This document shows positions 25,453 to 33,324 of a stretch of 64,000 bases of DNA, in pieces. This DNA is from Nocardioides_C sp963700955 (GTDB taxonomy: Bacteria; Actinomycetota; Actinomycetes; Propionibacteriales; Nocardioidaceae). Position 1 is the stretch's first letter. The number at the start of each line of letters is the position of its first letter. Made by a program: the position numbers and the translations under genes. The stretch covers positions 1-64,000 of the forward strand of contig CAVOZH010000005.1 in assembly GCA_963700955.1 (NCBI GenBank). Direction: 5' to 3'. The notes under the pieces are model-generated. The model made no database searches. It was not told where the DNA came from and worked only from the letters and a program-made list of their open reading frames with translations.

Positions 25453-25863
25453 TCATCGCGGGCTCTGCGGTGGTCCCCGTGGCGGTCCCGGGCAGCCGCG
25501 ACCAGGACGTCCACTGCGACCGTGATCGCAGCATCAGGTGCCCGGACCTCACTGCCCACGCTGAGGGCGAGGTCCTCGAGGTGTACCGCCAGCTCGACGC
25601 AGCGTGTCTGCAGATACCCGTCGAGCGACATCTCCTCGCGCGTAGTACCGCACCGGCGAGACGGGAACCGCGCCGAGCACCGCACCGTCGAGGAACCACT
25701 CCACCTGGAGGACGCTGCGCGCAAGGTGACCAGCCAGACCGCCGACCGACATACCTGCAAGCACGGACTCGGCCTCCCACGCCTGGGCGACCTCACCACT
25801 GCCCAGAAGCTGCACTGCCGTCTCGGCCGCTTCTAGATAGATGGTCCGTACCGCACCCGTCAT
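25453..25863 (-). pseudogene. DinB/mycothiol-isomerase-like protein, frameshifted
   Basis: From ATG 25863: RTIYLEAAETAVQLLGSGEV and MSVGGLAGHLARSVLQVEWF (helix with the candidate metal His), through PVRYYA. The frame breaks near 25635-25642 and continues in the next frame as EEMSLDGYLQTRCVELAVHL, with ALSVG and VAAARDRHGD. This is the DinB-like fold of the mycothiol-dependent family. The 3' end is uncertain; a third frame reaches a stop at 25453. Degraded or mis-sequenced. Confidence 0.6.
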
Positions 25864-25932
25864 ACGTGCACCTTCTCAGCCCGGGACCTTCGCCTCTGCG
25901 CGAGGGCCACGAGCCGCCGCAGCGTGGTGCTT

Positions 25933-27426
25933 ATGAGTGCAGTGGTCAAGACCGTCCATGGCGAGCTTCGCGGCAGCGTGACGGAGGGTGTGTCCGCCTT
26001 CCTGGGAGTTCCCTACGCGGCACCCCCGTCCGGAGCGAATCGGCTGCGTCCGCCCCAGCCGGTCGAGCCCTGGAGCGGCCAACGCGACGCCACCAGGTAC
26101 GGGCCGTCCCCGCCTCAGGTGGCTCCCCCGGAGAGCGCCGGGTCCGAATGGGACACCGGCGTGACGGGTGAGGACTACCTGACCCTCAACGTCTGGACGC
26201 CCGAGCCCGGAGCCGGTGGCTTGCCGGTGATGGTGTGGATTCAGGGCGGAGCGTTCGAGATCAGCTCGACGGCGGCGTACGACGGGAGCCGCTTCGCCCG
26301 CGACGGGGTCGTCTGCGTGGTCATCAACTGGCGTGTCGGCGCCGACGGGTTCCTGTATCTCGGCGACGGCATCGCCAACGTCGGCCTGCTCGACCAGGTC
26401 GCGGCCCTGGAGTGGGTGCGGGAGAACATCACCGCTTTCGGCGGTGACCCCGGCAACGTCACCGTCTTCGGCGAGTCGGCTGGTGCGATGAGCATCGGCA
26501 CCCTGCTCTCCATGCCCCGCGCCGCAGGGCTGTTCCGGCGAGCGATCGTCCAGAGCGGCGCAGCCCATCACGTGTCGCCGGCCGAGACCGCGTTGCGGAT
26601 CGGGCGGTACCTCGCCGAGAAGCTCGGCGTGCCACCGACCCGTGAGGCGATCGCGGCGGTCCCTGTGGATCGTCTGCTCACGGCGCAGGCGGAGTTCGGC
26701 GCGGAGCTGGCACATCCGGACCCGGACCGCTGGGGCCAGGAGATGGTGACCACGATGCCGTGGCAGCCGGTGATCGACGGGGAGGTCGTTCCCGGTCCTC
26801 CGCTCGCGCGGATCACGGCCGGTGCCTCCGCGGGGGTGGATCTCCTCGTCGGCACCAACACCGACGACTGGAGGATGTTCCTCGTCATCACCGGCGAGAT
26901 CGGTCAGATCACCGATGAGGTCCTGGCCGGGCCGGTCGACGTCCACGGGCGTCACGCCCTGGCTGCGTACGGGCTCCCGGTCGAGTCGGCGCTCGCGGCG
27001 TACCGAACCAGGTATCCCGACGCGGCCCCTGGGGACCTGCTAGCGAAGGTGCAGACGGACTGGTGGGTGCGCATACCGGCGATCCGTCTGGCCGACGCGC
27101 ACGCGGCAGCTGCTGCGAGCACCTACATGTACGAGTTCGCGTGGCCGGCACCGGGACTCGGCGCCGTCCACGCCCTCGAGATCCCCTTCGTCTTCGACTC
27201 CCTGGGCAAGGACGCCCGCCTCTTCGGGCCGCTCATCGGCGAAGACGCACCGCAGGAGCTCGCGGACACCATGCACGCCGCCTGGGTCTCCTTCGCCACT
27301 AACGGTGACCCGGGCTGGCCGAAGTACGAGCTCGGCCGCAAGGCCACCATGCGCTTCGACACGACCTCACGGGTGGTGGACGACCCCCGCGCCTGGGAAC
27401 GCGCCCTGTGGGAGGGCGTCCGCTAG
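25933..27426 (+). CDS. Type-B carboxylesterase/lipase
   Basis: 497 aa from ATG 25933. Alpha/beta hydrolase of the esterase B type: FLGVPYAAPPSGANRLRPPQ, EDYLTLNVWTP, VMVWIQGGAF (the oxyanion HGG is QGG here), VTVFGESAGAMS with the nucleophile Ser, and AVHALEIPFVF with the catalytic His. A WVSFATNGDPGWPKY-type C-terminus closes the fold. No signal peptide, so probably cytoplasmic. Substrate unknown. The His-to-Gln change in the oxyanion motif is unusual. Confidence 0.9.
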   Translation: MSAVVKTVHGELRGSVTEGVSAFLGVPYAAPPSGANRLRPPQPVEPWSGQRDATRYGPSPPQVAPPESAGSEWDTGVTGEDYLTLNVWTPEPGAGGLPVMVWIQGGAFEISSTAAYDGSRFARDGVVCVVINWRVGADGFLYLGDGIANVGLLDQVAALEWVRENITAFGGDPGNVTVFGESAGAMSIGTLLSMPRAAGLFRRAIVQSGAAHHVSPAETALRIGRYLAEKLGVPPTREAIAAVPVDRLLTAQAEFGAELAHPDPDRWGQEMVTTMPWQPVIDGEVVPGPPLARITAGASAGVDLLVGTNTDDWRMFLVITGEIGQITDEVLAGPVDVHGRHALAAYGLPVESALAAYRTRYPDAAPGDLLAKVQTDWWVRIPAIRLADAHAAAAASTYMYEFAWPAPGLGAVHALEIPFVFDSLGKDARLFGPLIGEDAPQELADTMHAAWVSFATNGDPGWPKYELGRKATMRFDTTSRVVDDPRAWERALWEGVR

Positions 27427-27445
27427 ATGTGATGCCCAGCCTGAA

Positions 27446-27478
27446 CCGACATCACGGTCGGAGGTGCCAAACGGCACC
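27446..27478 (+). terminator. Double hairpin after esterase gene
   Basis: CCGAC-ATCACG-GTCGG (27446-27461) and GGTGCC-AAAC-GGCACC (27463-27478) stand side by side 20 bases past the esterase stop. No U-tract. Likely transcription end. Confidence 0.5.
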
Positions 27479-27488
27479 AAGCGCCTCT

Positions 27489-27547
27489 GAGCGACTAAAC
27501 GGTTCTAACGGACTAGACCCTTCAAAGCGACCAAACGGTTCGAAAGG
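27489..27547 (+). repeat. Imperfect direct repeats upstream of secreted protein gene
   Basis: Two 23-bp copies, 27489-27511 and 27525-27547, share GCGACYAAACGGTTC and lie 36 bases apart; a reversed GAACCGTTC follows near 27671. They lie in the 358-base gap before the 27785 gene, which is otherwise empty. Spacing of 36 bases would put them about on one DNA face. They may be regulator sites. Confidence 0.45.
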
Positions 27548-27784
27548 GCTATGGAGCCACCCGTAACCGCTCAATAACGTCGTGAGTGTTGTTGATGCAC
27601 GGCTCACCGATTTGTGGGCCGCCTACATCGCCGGGAGAGGAGGTCCCGGCCGATGCTGCGAGGACCCCGCGAACCGTTCAAACGTCCGGCTGAAGCCCCC
27701 TGCCGGTGCGGGTCGTCGACACCAGGGAAATGACCGTCCCTACACCTTGTACCGCCGGACGGATCCATCAACCTAGGAGTTCAC

Positions 27785-28540
27785 GTGCACAAGCTCACCA
27801 CGATCATGGCTGCTGCCTTCGTGTCCGCGGTGGCGGCTGGCGCCTTGCTTGCCTCACCCGGCTCGGCCGAGTCGCTTCCTTCTTCCAAGGCTGCTGTCGC
27901 GGTCGACAACCTCATCGACCTCTCGCAAGCCGCCGGCGGTGCCTCGCCGACCGGCTCTGCCGGGGACACCGGCTGGGTCGACGTGCTGGAGACCAAGATC
28001 AAGACCGCGAGCCAGAAGGACCTGGTCTTCGACGTCGCGATGCAGTGCGGGATCGTCACCGACACGACGGTGAAGAGCAGCGGCGGGACACAGTCGACGG
28101 CCACCGCGCGCGCGAACATGGCAGTGCGGGTCCTGGTCGACGGTTCCCCGGCCATGCCCGACAACAGCATCGATGCCACGAAGGAGAGCGCCGAGGGTGT
28201 CGTCTTCTGCGACCGGGTGCAGACGCTGTCCGCCAAGTTCGCCGGCCTGAACTGCACCGCCGACGCAGACACGGGCGTGGTGACCTGCACCGACCCGGAG
28301 GAACTGCGGCTGATCCTGAAGTCGCTCAGTGCGAGCAGCTTCAACTTCGCCAAGACCGACGTCGGTAGCGGTGCGCACACGGTGACGGTGCAGGCACGGG
28401 CCCAGGCCGGGGTCAACTTCGACGACGACGCATCCGGTGGTGCGCTCGCCGGTGCCGAGGCCTTCGCCGGCGCAGGCTCGCTCGCCGTCGAGGAGGTCCG
28501 TCTCGTCAAGGACGCCGACATCGTCGTGGACCTTCAGTAG
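27785..28540 (+). CDS. Secreted hypothetical protein
   Basis: 251 aa from GTG 27785 behind AGGAG. Sec signal peptide: MHKLTTIMAAAFVSAVAAGA, then LLASPGSAES, cleavage near residue 29. The mature part is mildly acidic, with cysteines at CGIVTD, VVFCDRVQ, LNCTADAD and VVTCTDPE that could form two disulfides, and a beta-rich pattern. A similar pattern (choice-of-anchor or actinobacterial surface proteins) is common, but no family is named with confidence. A strong terminator follows, so it is monocistronic. Confidence 0.75.
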   Translation: MHKLTTIMAAAFVSAVAAGALLASPGSAESLPSSKAAVAVDNLIDLSQAAGGASPTGSAGDTGWVDVLETKIKTASQKDLVFDVAMQCGIVTDTTVKSSGGTQSTATARANMAVRVLVDGSPAMPDNSIDATKESAEGVVFCDRVQTLSAKFAGLNCTADADTGVVTCTDPEELRLILKSLSASSFNFAKTDVGSGAHTVTVQARAQAGVNFDDDASGGALAGAEAFAGAGSLAVEEVRLVKDADIVVDLQ

Positions 28541-28557
28541 GGTCTGCGCACAGCAGA

Positions 28558-28604
28558 GGCCCGTGACCTTCGGACCGCCGGCAACAGCCTGAAGGTCACG
28601 GGCC
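28558..28604 (+). terminator. Long-stem terminator
   Basis: GGCCCGTGACCTTC (28558-28571) pairs perfectly with GAAGGTCACGGGCC (28591-28604), a 14-bp stem with a 19-base loop, 18 bases past the secreted-protein stop. There is a C-run rather than a U-run after it. Confidence 0.7.
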
Positions 28605-28709
28605 CCCGCCCGGCCCGGTTCCTCGAGGACCGAGAGTTTGGTCACCTCCGGACCGTCACGACAACGGCCGGGCTGGACAGCGCTCCACCCGCCCTGCCAA
28701 CCTCCCGAT

Positions 28710-29081
28710 ATGCCTGAGCGAGCGCGTCTCGAGGACGACCTGAAACAGGTCCAGTCGGATCTTGAGATGGCGTCGAACTCCTTCGAGGCCTCGGTAGACG
28801 AACTCGCTGAGCTCTTGGGATCCAAGGACGCCTCGCGCATCAGCGCCGCCAAGGACGCGATGCACATGTGGAGCGAGGCGGTCAAGACCCACGCTGAGAA
28901 GGAGCGGGCCCTTCAACGAAGGCTTGTCTACCTGACGACGAGGGAACTCAGCCAGAGTGCCGCCAAATCTGTCAGGTCCGCGTCGAGAGCAACGTGGTCG
29001 ACCTTCTGGGTCGTGGTCTTCGCGATGATCGCCTGGACAGCAGCCACGTTCATGGCAGTGCTCGTCTACGGCACGCGCTGA
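28710..29081 (+). CDS. Coiled-coil protein with C-terminal membrane anchor
   Basis: 123 aa from ATG 28710. Residues 5-95 are charged helix with heptad-like pattern (LEDDLKQVQSDLEMASNSFE, then AEKERALQRRLVYL). The end carries one membrane helix (TFWVVVFAMIAWTAATFMAV). No family recognised. A tail-anchored layout with the coil in the cytoplasm is inferred. Confidence 0.6.
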   Translation: MPERARLEDDLKQVQSDLEMASNSFEASVDELAELLGSKDASRISAAKDAMHMWSEAVKTHAEKERALQRRLVYLTTRELSQSAAKSVRSASRATWSTFWVVVFAMIAWTAATFMAVLVYGTR

Positions 29082-29105
29082 GGCCCCGGCACGCGCTGAG
29101 GCCCG
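29070..29105 (+). repeat. 18-bp tandem duplication across a stop codon
   Basis: GGCACGCGCTGAGGCCCC at 29070-29087 is followed directly by a 17/18 identical copy at 29088-29105. The first copy contains the stop of the coiled-coil gene, so the duplication lies at its 3' end. Confidence 0.7.
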
Positions 29106-29230
29106 ACGCCAGCCCCTCGACTGCACGACCGGTTGGTTTGCCTCCCTCCGCCTCGGGTCAGGGAGGTCGCGTGGTCCACCTCCTGACCCGGCATCACGGG
29201 CGTTGCGTTCGGGGAGTAGGTTTACCGCCC

Positions 29231-29551
29231 GTGCCGGGCCAGATGAGCAGTTTCGAAGCCGCCGCCTATGCGCGAATGCTCGACCAGGCCCTGGCCCGAC
29301 ACCTGCATGACAGAAACCGGCTTCCGGTTCGGCTACCCACAGCCACCTCGTACACGCGGTTGGCTGCGATGTTGCGCGAGTGGGAGACCACTACAGACGC
29401 GGTACTGCTGCGTGATTCCGGTACGGCGGTGCGGGTGCTCTGGGTGGCACGGCTGCAGGGGGAGGAAGCCTGGCCACCTCGCGGCGTACTGGCCGCGGCC
29501 GACGGTACCTGGGTGCTCGAGCACGACTGCCGCGTCACCCGGCTGTACTGA
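29231..29551 (+). CDS. Hypothetical protein
   Basis: 102 or 106 aa, from ATG 29243 or GTG 29231. Basic and helical at first (AYARMLDQALARHLHDRNRL), then beta strands (AVLLRDSGTAVRVLWVARLQ, GTWVLEHDCRVTRLY). No family recognised. No membrane segment. Low certainty that both ends are right. Confidence 0.5.
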   Translation: MPGQMSSFEAAAYARMLDQALARHLHDRNRLPVRLPTATSYTRLAAMLREWETTTDAVLLRDSGTAVRVLWVARLQGEEAWPPRGVLAAADGTWVLEHDCRVTRLY

Positions 29552-29959
29552 GCTGGACGTTTGTATCTGCGGGTAGTCAGCCTTGTCGGCCCCCTTCGGC
29601 ACTCGTCGCCTCGACCACCGTCAGGGCGTCGGCTCAGCCACGATGCGAAGTATGCCGACGCAACGACTCGGACTCGCTGGTCCCGCCGACCCGGCCCGTG
29701 ATCGGGTGGCTGAGGCGGCCGACGGGGTCGTCTAGCCCTCTTGCACGCGCAAACCCCCCAGTCTGGCGATACAGGTTGCATGTGGTTCAGCGCAGGCTGG
29801 AAGTGAACCAAAACAAACACGGGGCCACACTCCGCCGCCGTGGGCCGCTCTGGTCGACGAGCGTGAGTGCAGGGGGGCGGACCTGGGCGTCCCATTCCGC
29901 GGGCAGGCGCATCGAGCGCGGTCCGCACCAAACACGGGGGAAGAGAGCAGGGGAGCGCC
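29552..29959. other. Non-coding gap before Asn/Gly-rich protein gene
   Basis: 408 bases with no credible gene. GC drops near 29770-29830 (GAAGTGAACCAAAACAAACA), which could be promoter territory for the downstream secreted protein. No RNA motif recognised. Confidence 0.4.
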
Positions 29960-31306
29960 ATGTCACGTGCGGCGCACTATGCAGCCTTAGGCCTGGCTTC
30001 GTTAGGCCTCGTGGGGAGCAGTCTGATCGCCATCGCCCCGGCGTACGGCGACCATGTCAGGCACGACAGCTACAGGGAAGTCAGCGGCTCACACTGTCTA
30101 CGCAGCAGTCACGACCGCGAGTGCAAGTCGAAGACAGACCTCGACGTCCACTCGTGGGACGTTCGCGGGCACTCGGACCGGAAGATCGTCAAGCTCAAGG
30201 TTGATGTCGACTTCTTCCAGAAGAGCCATGAGCACAGGCGGTTCCACGACCACAACAGGTGCGACGACCGGAACCGCAGCGACCACAACGGTGACTGGAA
30301 CCGCAGCGACCACAACAACTGTCCCGATCGGAACCGACACGACAACAAGTGCCACTGGAACCGCAGCGACAACAACAACAGTGACTGGAACCGCAGCCAC
30401 AACAACAAGTGCGACCGGAACCGGAACGACAACAACAACAAGTGCGACTGGAACCGGAGCGACAGCAACAACAAGTGCGACCGTAACCGGAACGACAACG
30501 GGAACGGGAACAACGGGAACAACGGGAACAACGGGAACAACGGGAACAACGGGAACAACGGGAACAACGGGAACAACGGGAACTACACCCCGAACCCTGA
30601 CCCCAACGGGACCAACGGCAACAACGGGAACAACGGGAACAACGGGAACAACGGGAACAACGGCAACAACACCCCGAACCCCGACCCGAACGGGAACGCG
30701 TACGGGCAGAACAACACCCCGAACCCCGACCCGAACGGGAACGCGTACGGCCAGAACAACACCCCGAACCCTGACCCGAACGGGAACGCGTACGGCCAGA
30801 ACAACACCCCGAACCCTGACCCGAACGGGAACGCGTACGGGCAGAACAACAACCCGAACCCTGACCCGAACGGGAACGCGTACGGCCAGAACAACACCAA
30901 CGGGAACGGCAACGTGACGAACACCCCGGGCACGAACGTCCAGGGCACCACGCCTGCCGCCCCGACGCCGAGCGCCAAGTGTGGCCGGAACACCGACGTT
31001 CAAACCACGAGTGTCGACTGCAAGGCGAACGACAACCGCAACTACGGGTCGGCCAACCGCGGCTTCTCCCGTATGCACCGCCACGACTTCAACGACGACC
31101 TCGGCGAGGTGAAGTTCCAGTTCTGGGACGAGCACAAGGACGAGTGGAGGACGTTCGCAACCAGAGACATCGACGAGGACGGGGAAGCACACGTCACGCT
31201 CAAGATCAGGCTCAAGCACCACGACACGCTGACGGTGCGGGCGAAGTACTCCGGTGTCGAGGACGAGATCAGGGGGTCGACGTCGCACGAGGTCGAGATC
31301 GACTGA
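29960..31306 (+). CDS. Secreted Asn/Gly-rich repeat protein
   Basis: 448 aa from ATG 29960 behind GGGGAG. Signal peptide MSRAAHYAALGLASLGLVGS then SLIAIAPAYG. Mature regions in order: a charged segment (about 31-95); a His/Asp/Asn/Arg/Cys-rich part with loose repeats of the type C-D-R-N-R-N-D (95-180); a glycine/asparagine run of GNN triplets (180-240); five 15-residue units TPNPDPNGNAYGQNN (about 238-312, the last starting with N); a Thr/Pro linker; and a C-terminal folded domain (350-448) with FQFWDEHKDEWRTFATRDID and VTLKIRLKHHDTLTVRAKYS. No LPxTG or lipobox. Cell-surface or matrix role is a guess. No homologue is known to me. Confidence 0.8.
   Translation: MSRAAHYAALGLASLGLVGSSLIAIAPAYGDHVRHDSYREVSGSHCLRSSHDRECKSKTDLDVHSWDVRGHSDRKIVKLKVDVDFFQKSHEHRRFHDHNRCDDRNRSDHNGDWNRSDHNNCPDRNRHDNKCHWNRSDNNNSDWNRSHNNKCDRNRNDNNNKCDWNRSDSNNKCDRNRNDNGNGNNGNNGNNGNNGNNGNNGNNGNNGNYTPNPDPNGTNGNNGNNGNNGNNGNNGNNTPNPDPNGNAYGQNNTPNPDPNGNAYGQNNTPNPDPNGNAYGQNNTPNPDPNGNAYGQNNNPNPDPNGNAYGQNNTNGNGNVTNTPGTNVQGTTPAAPTPSAKCGRNTDVQTTSVDCKANDNRNYGSANRGFSRMHRHDFNDDLGEVKFQFWDEHKDEWRTFATRDIDEDGEAHVTLKIRLKHHDTLTVRAKYSGVEDEIRGSTSHEVEID
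30500..30895 (+). repeat. Coding tandem repeats (9-bp and 45-bp)
   Basis: A run of GGGAACAAC nonamers covers about 30500-30588 and again about 30613-30668. Five 45-bp units follow at 30671-30895, nearly identical in DNA. All keep the frame of the surrounding gene. Near-identity between units at synonymous sites points to recent expansion or gene conversion. Not CRISPR: there are no spacers. Confidence 0.9.
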
Positions 31307-31372
31307 CGCTCCTCGAACAGGTCAAGAACGACATCACTGCACTACCCGCATCAGGAAGCGCAGGTGTCAACC

Positions 31373-31402
31373 GAGGCCCTCTTCCCCAGGGAAGAGGGCC
31401 TC
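31373..31402. terminator. Bidirectional terminator
   Basis: GAGGCCCTCTTCCC (31373-31386) and GGGAAGAGGGCCTC (31389-31402) form a 14-bp perfect stem between two convergent genes. Confidence 0.75.
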
Positions 31403-31430
31403 GTCTCTGGCTTGCGACGCGTCGTACGCC

Positions 31431-32234
31431 TCAGCTGCCCGAGGTCGGTGGCTTCTCGGCCTGAAGCTGGGTCTCCGTCTCGGCGAAGCCGACCGATCGG
31501 TAGACCCGGATGGCGAGGTACTCCGGGTCGGCAACCATGACGAGCGTGCGCGCGCCGAGCTCTGCGAAGCCGTACTCGCTGACGCGGTGCACCAGCGTCC
31601 CGGCCAGCCCGCGGCCGCGCGCTTCGGGGCGGGTCTCGACCGACTGGAAGCGGGCAAGGTCCGAGCCGGCGCGGAAGAGCCCCATGCCCGAAAGCAGGCG
31701 ACCATCCTCGAAGGCGCCGAACCAGGCGCCGTGTCCGCCCTCGACGAGGCCACGGATGGTCCTCACCTTGGCGACCGAGAACTCCCGGTAGGACTGCGGG
31801 TCGAGGCCTTCGCTGATGCAGGACATCCGCAGGTCGACGAGCTGCCCCCAGTCCTCGTCACTCACCAGCGAGCGGTACTCGGCGTCGCGGTTCGGGCGCG
31901 GTGGTTCCTGGACGCTGGTTGCGGTCATGACTGCCTGGCCCTCGACGTCCAGTCCCCTTTGGCCGAAGGGGGAGAGGGCGTCGGCCGATCCGTCGACGCC
32001 GTCGAAGCCGAGCGCGACGTGTTCGGCCTCGGGAAACTCCTTCGCGAACGCCTCGAGCCAGCCCTCGGCGTCATCAACGGCCGGCGGGGACTCGAGCAGC
32101 AGGAAGTTGCCCCACCAGTGGCCTGGGTTGTGCGGTGACCGTACGACGAGGTGGTCGCCCCGGTCCTCGATCTCGCTACCTCCCAGCCGAAGCAGAGCGA
32201 GGTCTGTCTGGTGGCCGAGCGACTTGATGTGCAC
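31431..32234 (-). CDS. GNAT-family N-acetyltransferase
   Basis: 267 aa. Two GNAT halves: the first (1-110) is degenerate, with WGNFLLLESPP and EHVALGFDG; the second (about 115-260) has the acetyl-CoA motif ARFQSVETRPEARGRGLAGTL, then TLVMVADPEYLAIRVYRSVGF. R-G-R-G-L-A-G is the pyrophosphate-binding loop. Substrate unknown. Convergent with the repeat-protein gene. Confidence 0.85.
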   Translation of the reverse strand: MHIKSLGHQTDLALLRLGGSEIEDRGDHLVVRSPHNPGHWWGNFLLLESPPAVDDAEGWLEAFAKEFPEAEHVALGFDGVDGSADALSPFGQRGLDVEGQAVMTATSVQEPPRPNRDAEYRSLVSDEDWGQLVDLRMSCISEGLDPQSYREFSVAKVRTIRGLVEGGHGAWFGAFEDGRLLSGMGLFRAGSDLARFQSVETRPEARGRGLAGTLVHRVSEYGFAELGARTLVMVADPEYLAIRVYRSVGFAETETQLQAEKPPTSGS

Positions 32235-32392
32235 GCGGAGACTCTAGGGCGCCTTCTCGGTGAGCATGCCCAGGACAGGCGAGTGCGCCTGCTCAGAGCA
32301 CCTTTGCGCCGGTGGTGTAACGCATTGCCGGTGACGAACGGTAAAGGAGTGACGGGAGTGTCATTTGTAGTCCGATCAGCGCGGAGGGGCGT

Positions 32393-32809
32393 ATGGATCG
32401 ATCGCTTGCGGCAGTTGCCGAGAAGTTGGCTTACGAGTTCGGAGACATGCGGAACAGCGCTGTGATCAGCGTGCTGAGCGACTGCGTCGACGAGTACCCG
32501 TACGACGGCCCGCACTTCATCGAACAGGCTGCCAGGGCACGCCTCCTGCGTCTCGGGCGGCCACAGAGCGGGTGGCCGACGATCCCCGCACGAGACGCCT
32601 TGGACGTCTCCCTGCACGACAGTGAACTTGCAGATGAGCTGGAGCTGACCGCCCGCCTGATGGTCGCCACGAACGAGTCGGACACCGCACTCGCTCAAGA
32701 GGAGGTCGACCGGATCCTCGGGGTGAGCCTGTGTCTCTCGGCGATCCCCAGACAAGCGTTTCCGGTCCAGGCGAAACCGCGTCATCGGCAGCTGCACCGT
32801 TTGGCGTAG
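32393..32809 (+). CDS. Three-helix-bundle dimerisation-domain-like hypothetical protein
   Basis: 138 aa from ATG 32393 behind GGAGGGG. Helix one reads LAAVAEKLAYEFGDMRNSAV and the middle HFIEQAARARLLRL, resembling short actinobacterial three-helix-bundle proteins of unknown role. The rest is acidic and helical. No HTH. The C-terminal 40 residues are basic and unfolded-looking. Function unknown. Confidence 0.55.
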   Translation: MDRSLAAVAEKLAYEFGDMRNSAVISVLSDCVDEYPYDGPHFIEQAARARLLRLGRPQSGWPTIPARDALDVSLHDSELADELELTARLMVATNESDTALAQEEVDRILGVSLCLSAIPRQAFPVQAKPRHRQLHRLA

Positions 32810-32920
32810 CAGTCGAAACGGGCCAGGTGCACCCATGCCAACTCATTTGCATCGGGCTGGACCAGTTGGTAGGAAGGCGCCTCGTGTTTTCTCGGGGCTA
32901 GACGAGTCGGAGGGACTCCA

Positions 32921-33316
32921 ATGGCTACACAGAACGGGCAGTTTTCTGCCGACATGACCGACTACGAACGGATCGGCGGAGGGCCGGCTGTCAAAGCGGT
33001 CGTGGATCGCTTCTACCAGCTGATCCTGGCCGACGAGCAGCTCGTCGGCTTCTTCGAAGACACCGACATGCCGCAGCTCAAGCGCCACCAGGCACTGCTG
33101 ATCTCGCAGGTACTCGGCGGTCCGGCCAACTACGACGGTCGTGACCTCCAGCAGGCCCACGACGGCATGGACATCGCCCGAGACGACTACCTCAAGGTGG
33201 TGTCGTACCTGGTCCAGGCGCTCCAGGAGGCGGGCGTCGCTCCGGAGATCATCGGGCGCGTAGGCGACGCGCTGGCTGCGACGGAGAAGGACGTCGTTGC
33301 CGCCGGCACGAGCTGA
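32921..33316 (+). CDS. Group I truncated haemoglobin (TrHbN)
   Basis: 131 aa from ATG 32921. Reads TDYERIGGGPAVKAVVDRFYQLILAD, then FEDTDMPQLKRHQALLISQVLGGPANYDG and AHDGMDIARDDYLKVV. FYQLI carries the B10 Tyr, and AHDGM has the proximal F8 His in the usual setting. The fold lacks the pre-A helix of some mycobacterial forms. It should bind O2 and NO and serve NO detoxification. Eight bases later the flavohaemoglobin gene begins, so both belong to one operon. Confidence 0.93.
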   Translation: MATQNGQFSADMTDYERIGGGPAVKAVVDRFYQLILADEQLVGFFEDTDMPQLKRHQALLISQVLGGPANYDGRDLQQAHDGMDIARDDYLKVVSYLVQALQEAGVAPEIIGRVGDALAATEKDVVAAGTS

Positions 33317-33324
33317 AGGGCGTT

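Noticed and set aside
30671..30895. CRISPR array
   Set aside because: The 45-bp units follow each other without spacers and are in frame in a protein gene.
30098..31288. 396-codon minus-strand frame rich in VVPVVPVV
   Set aside because: It is the shadow of the GNN/NPDPNG repeats on the plus strand, which has the signal peptide and ribosome site.
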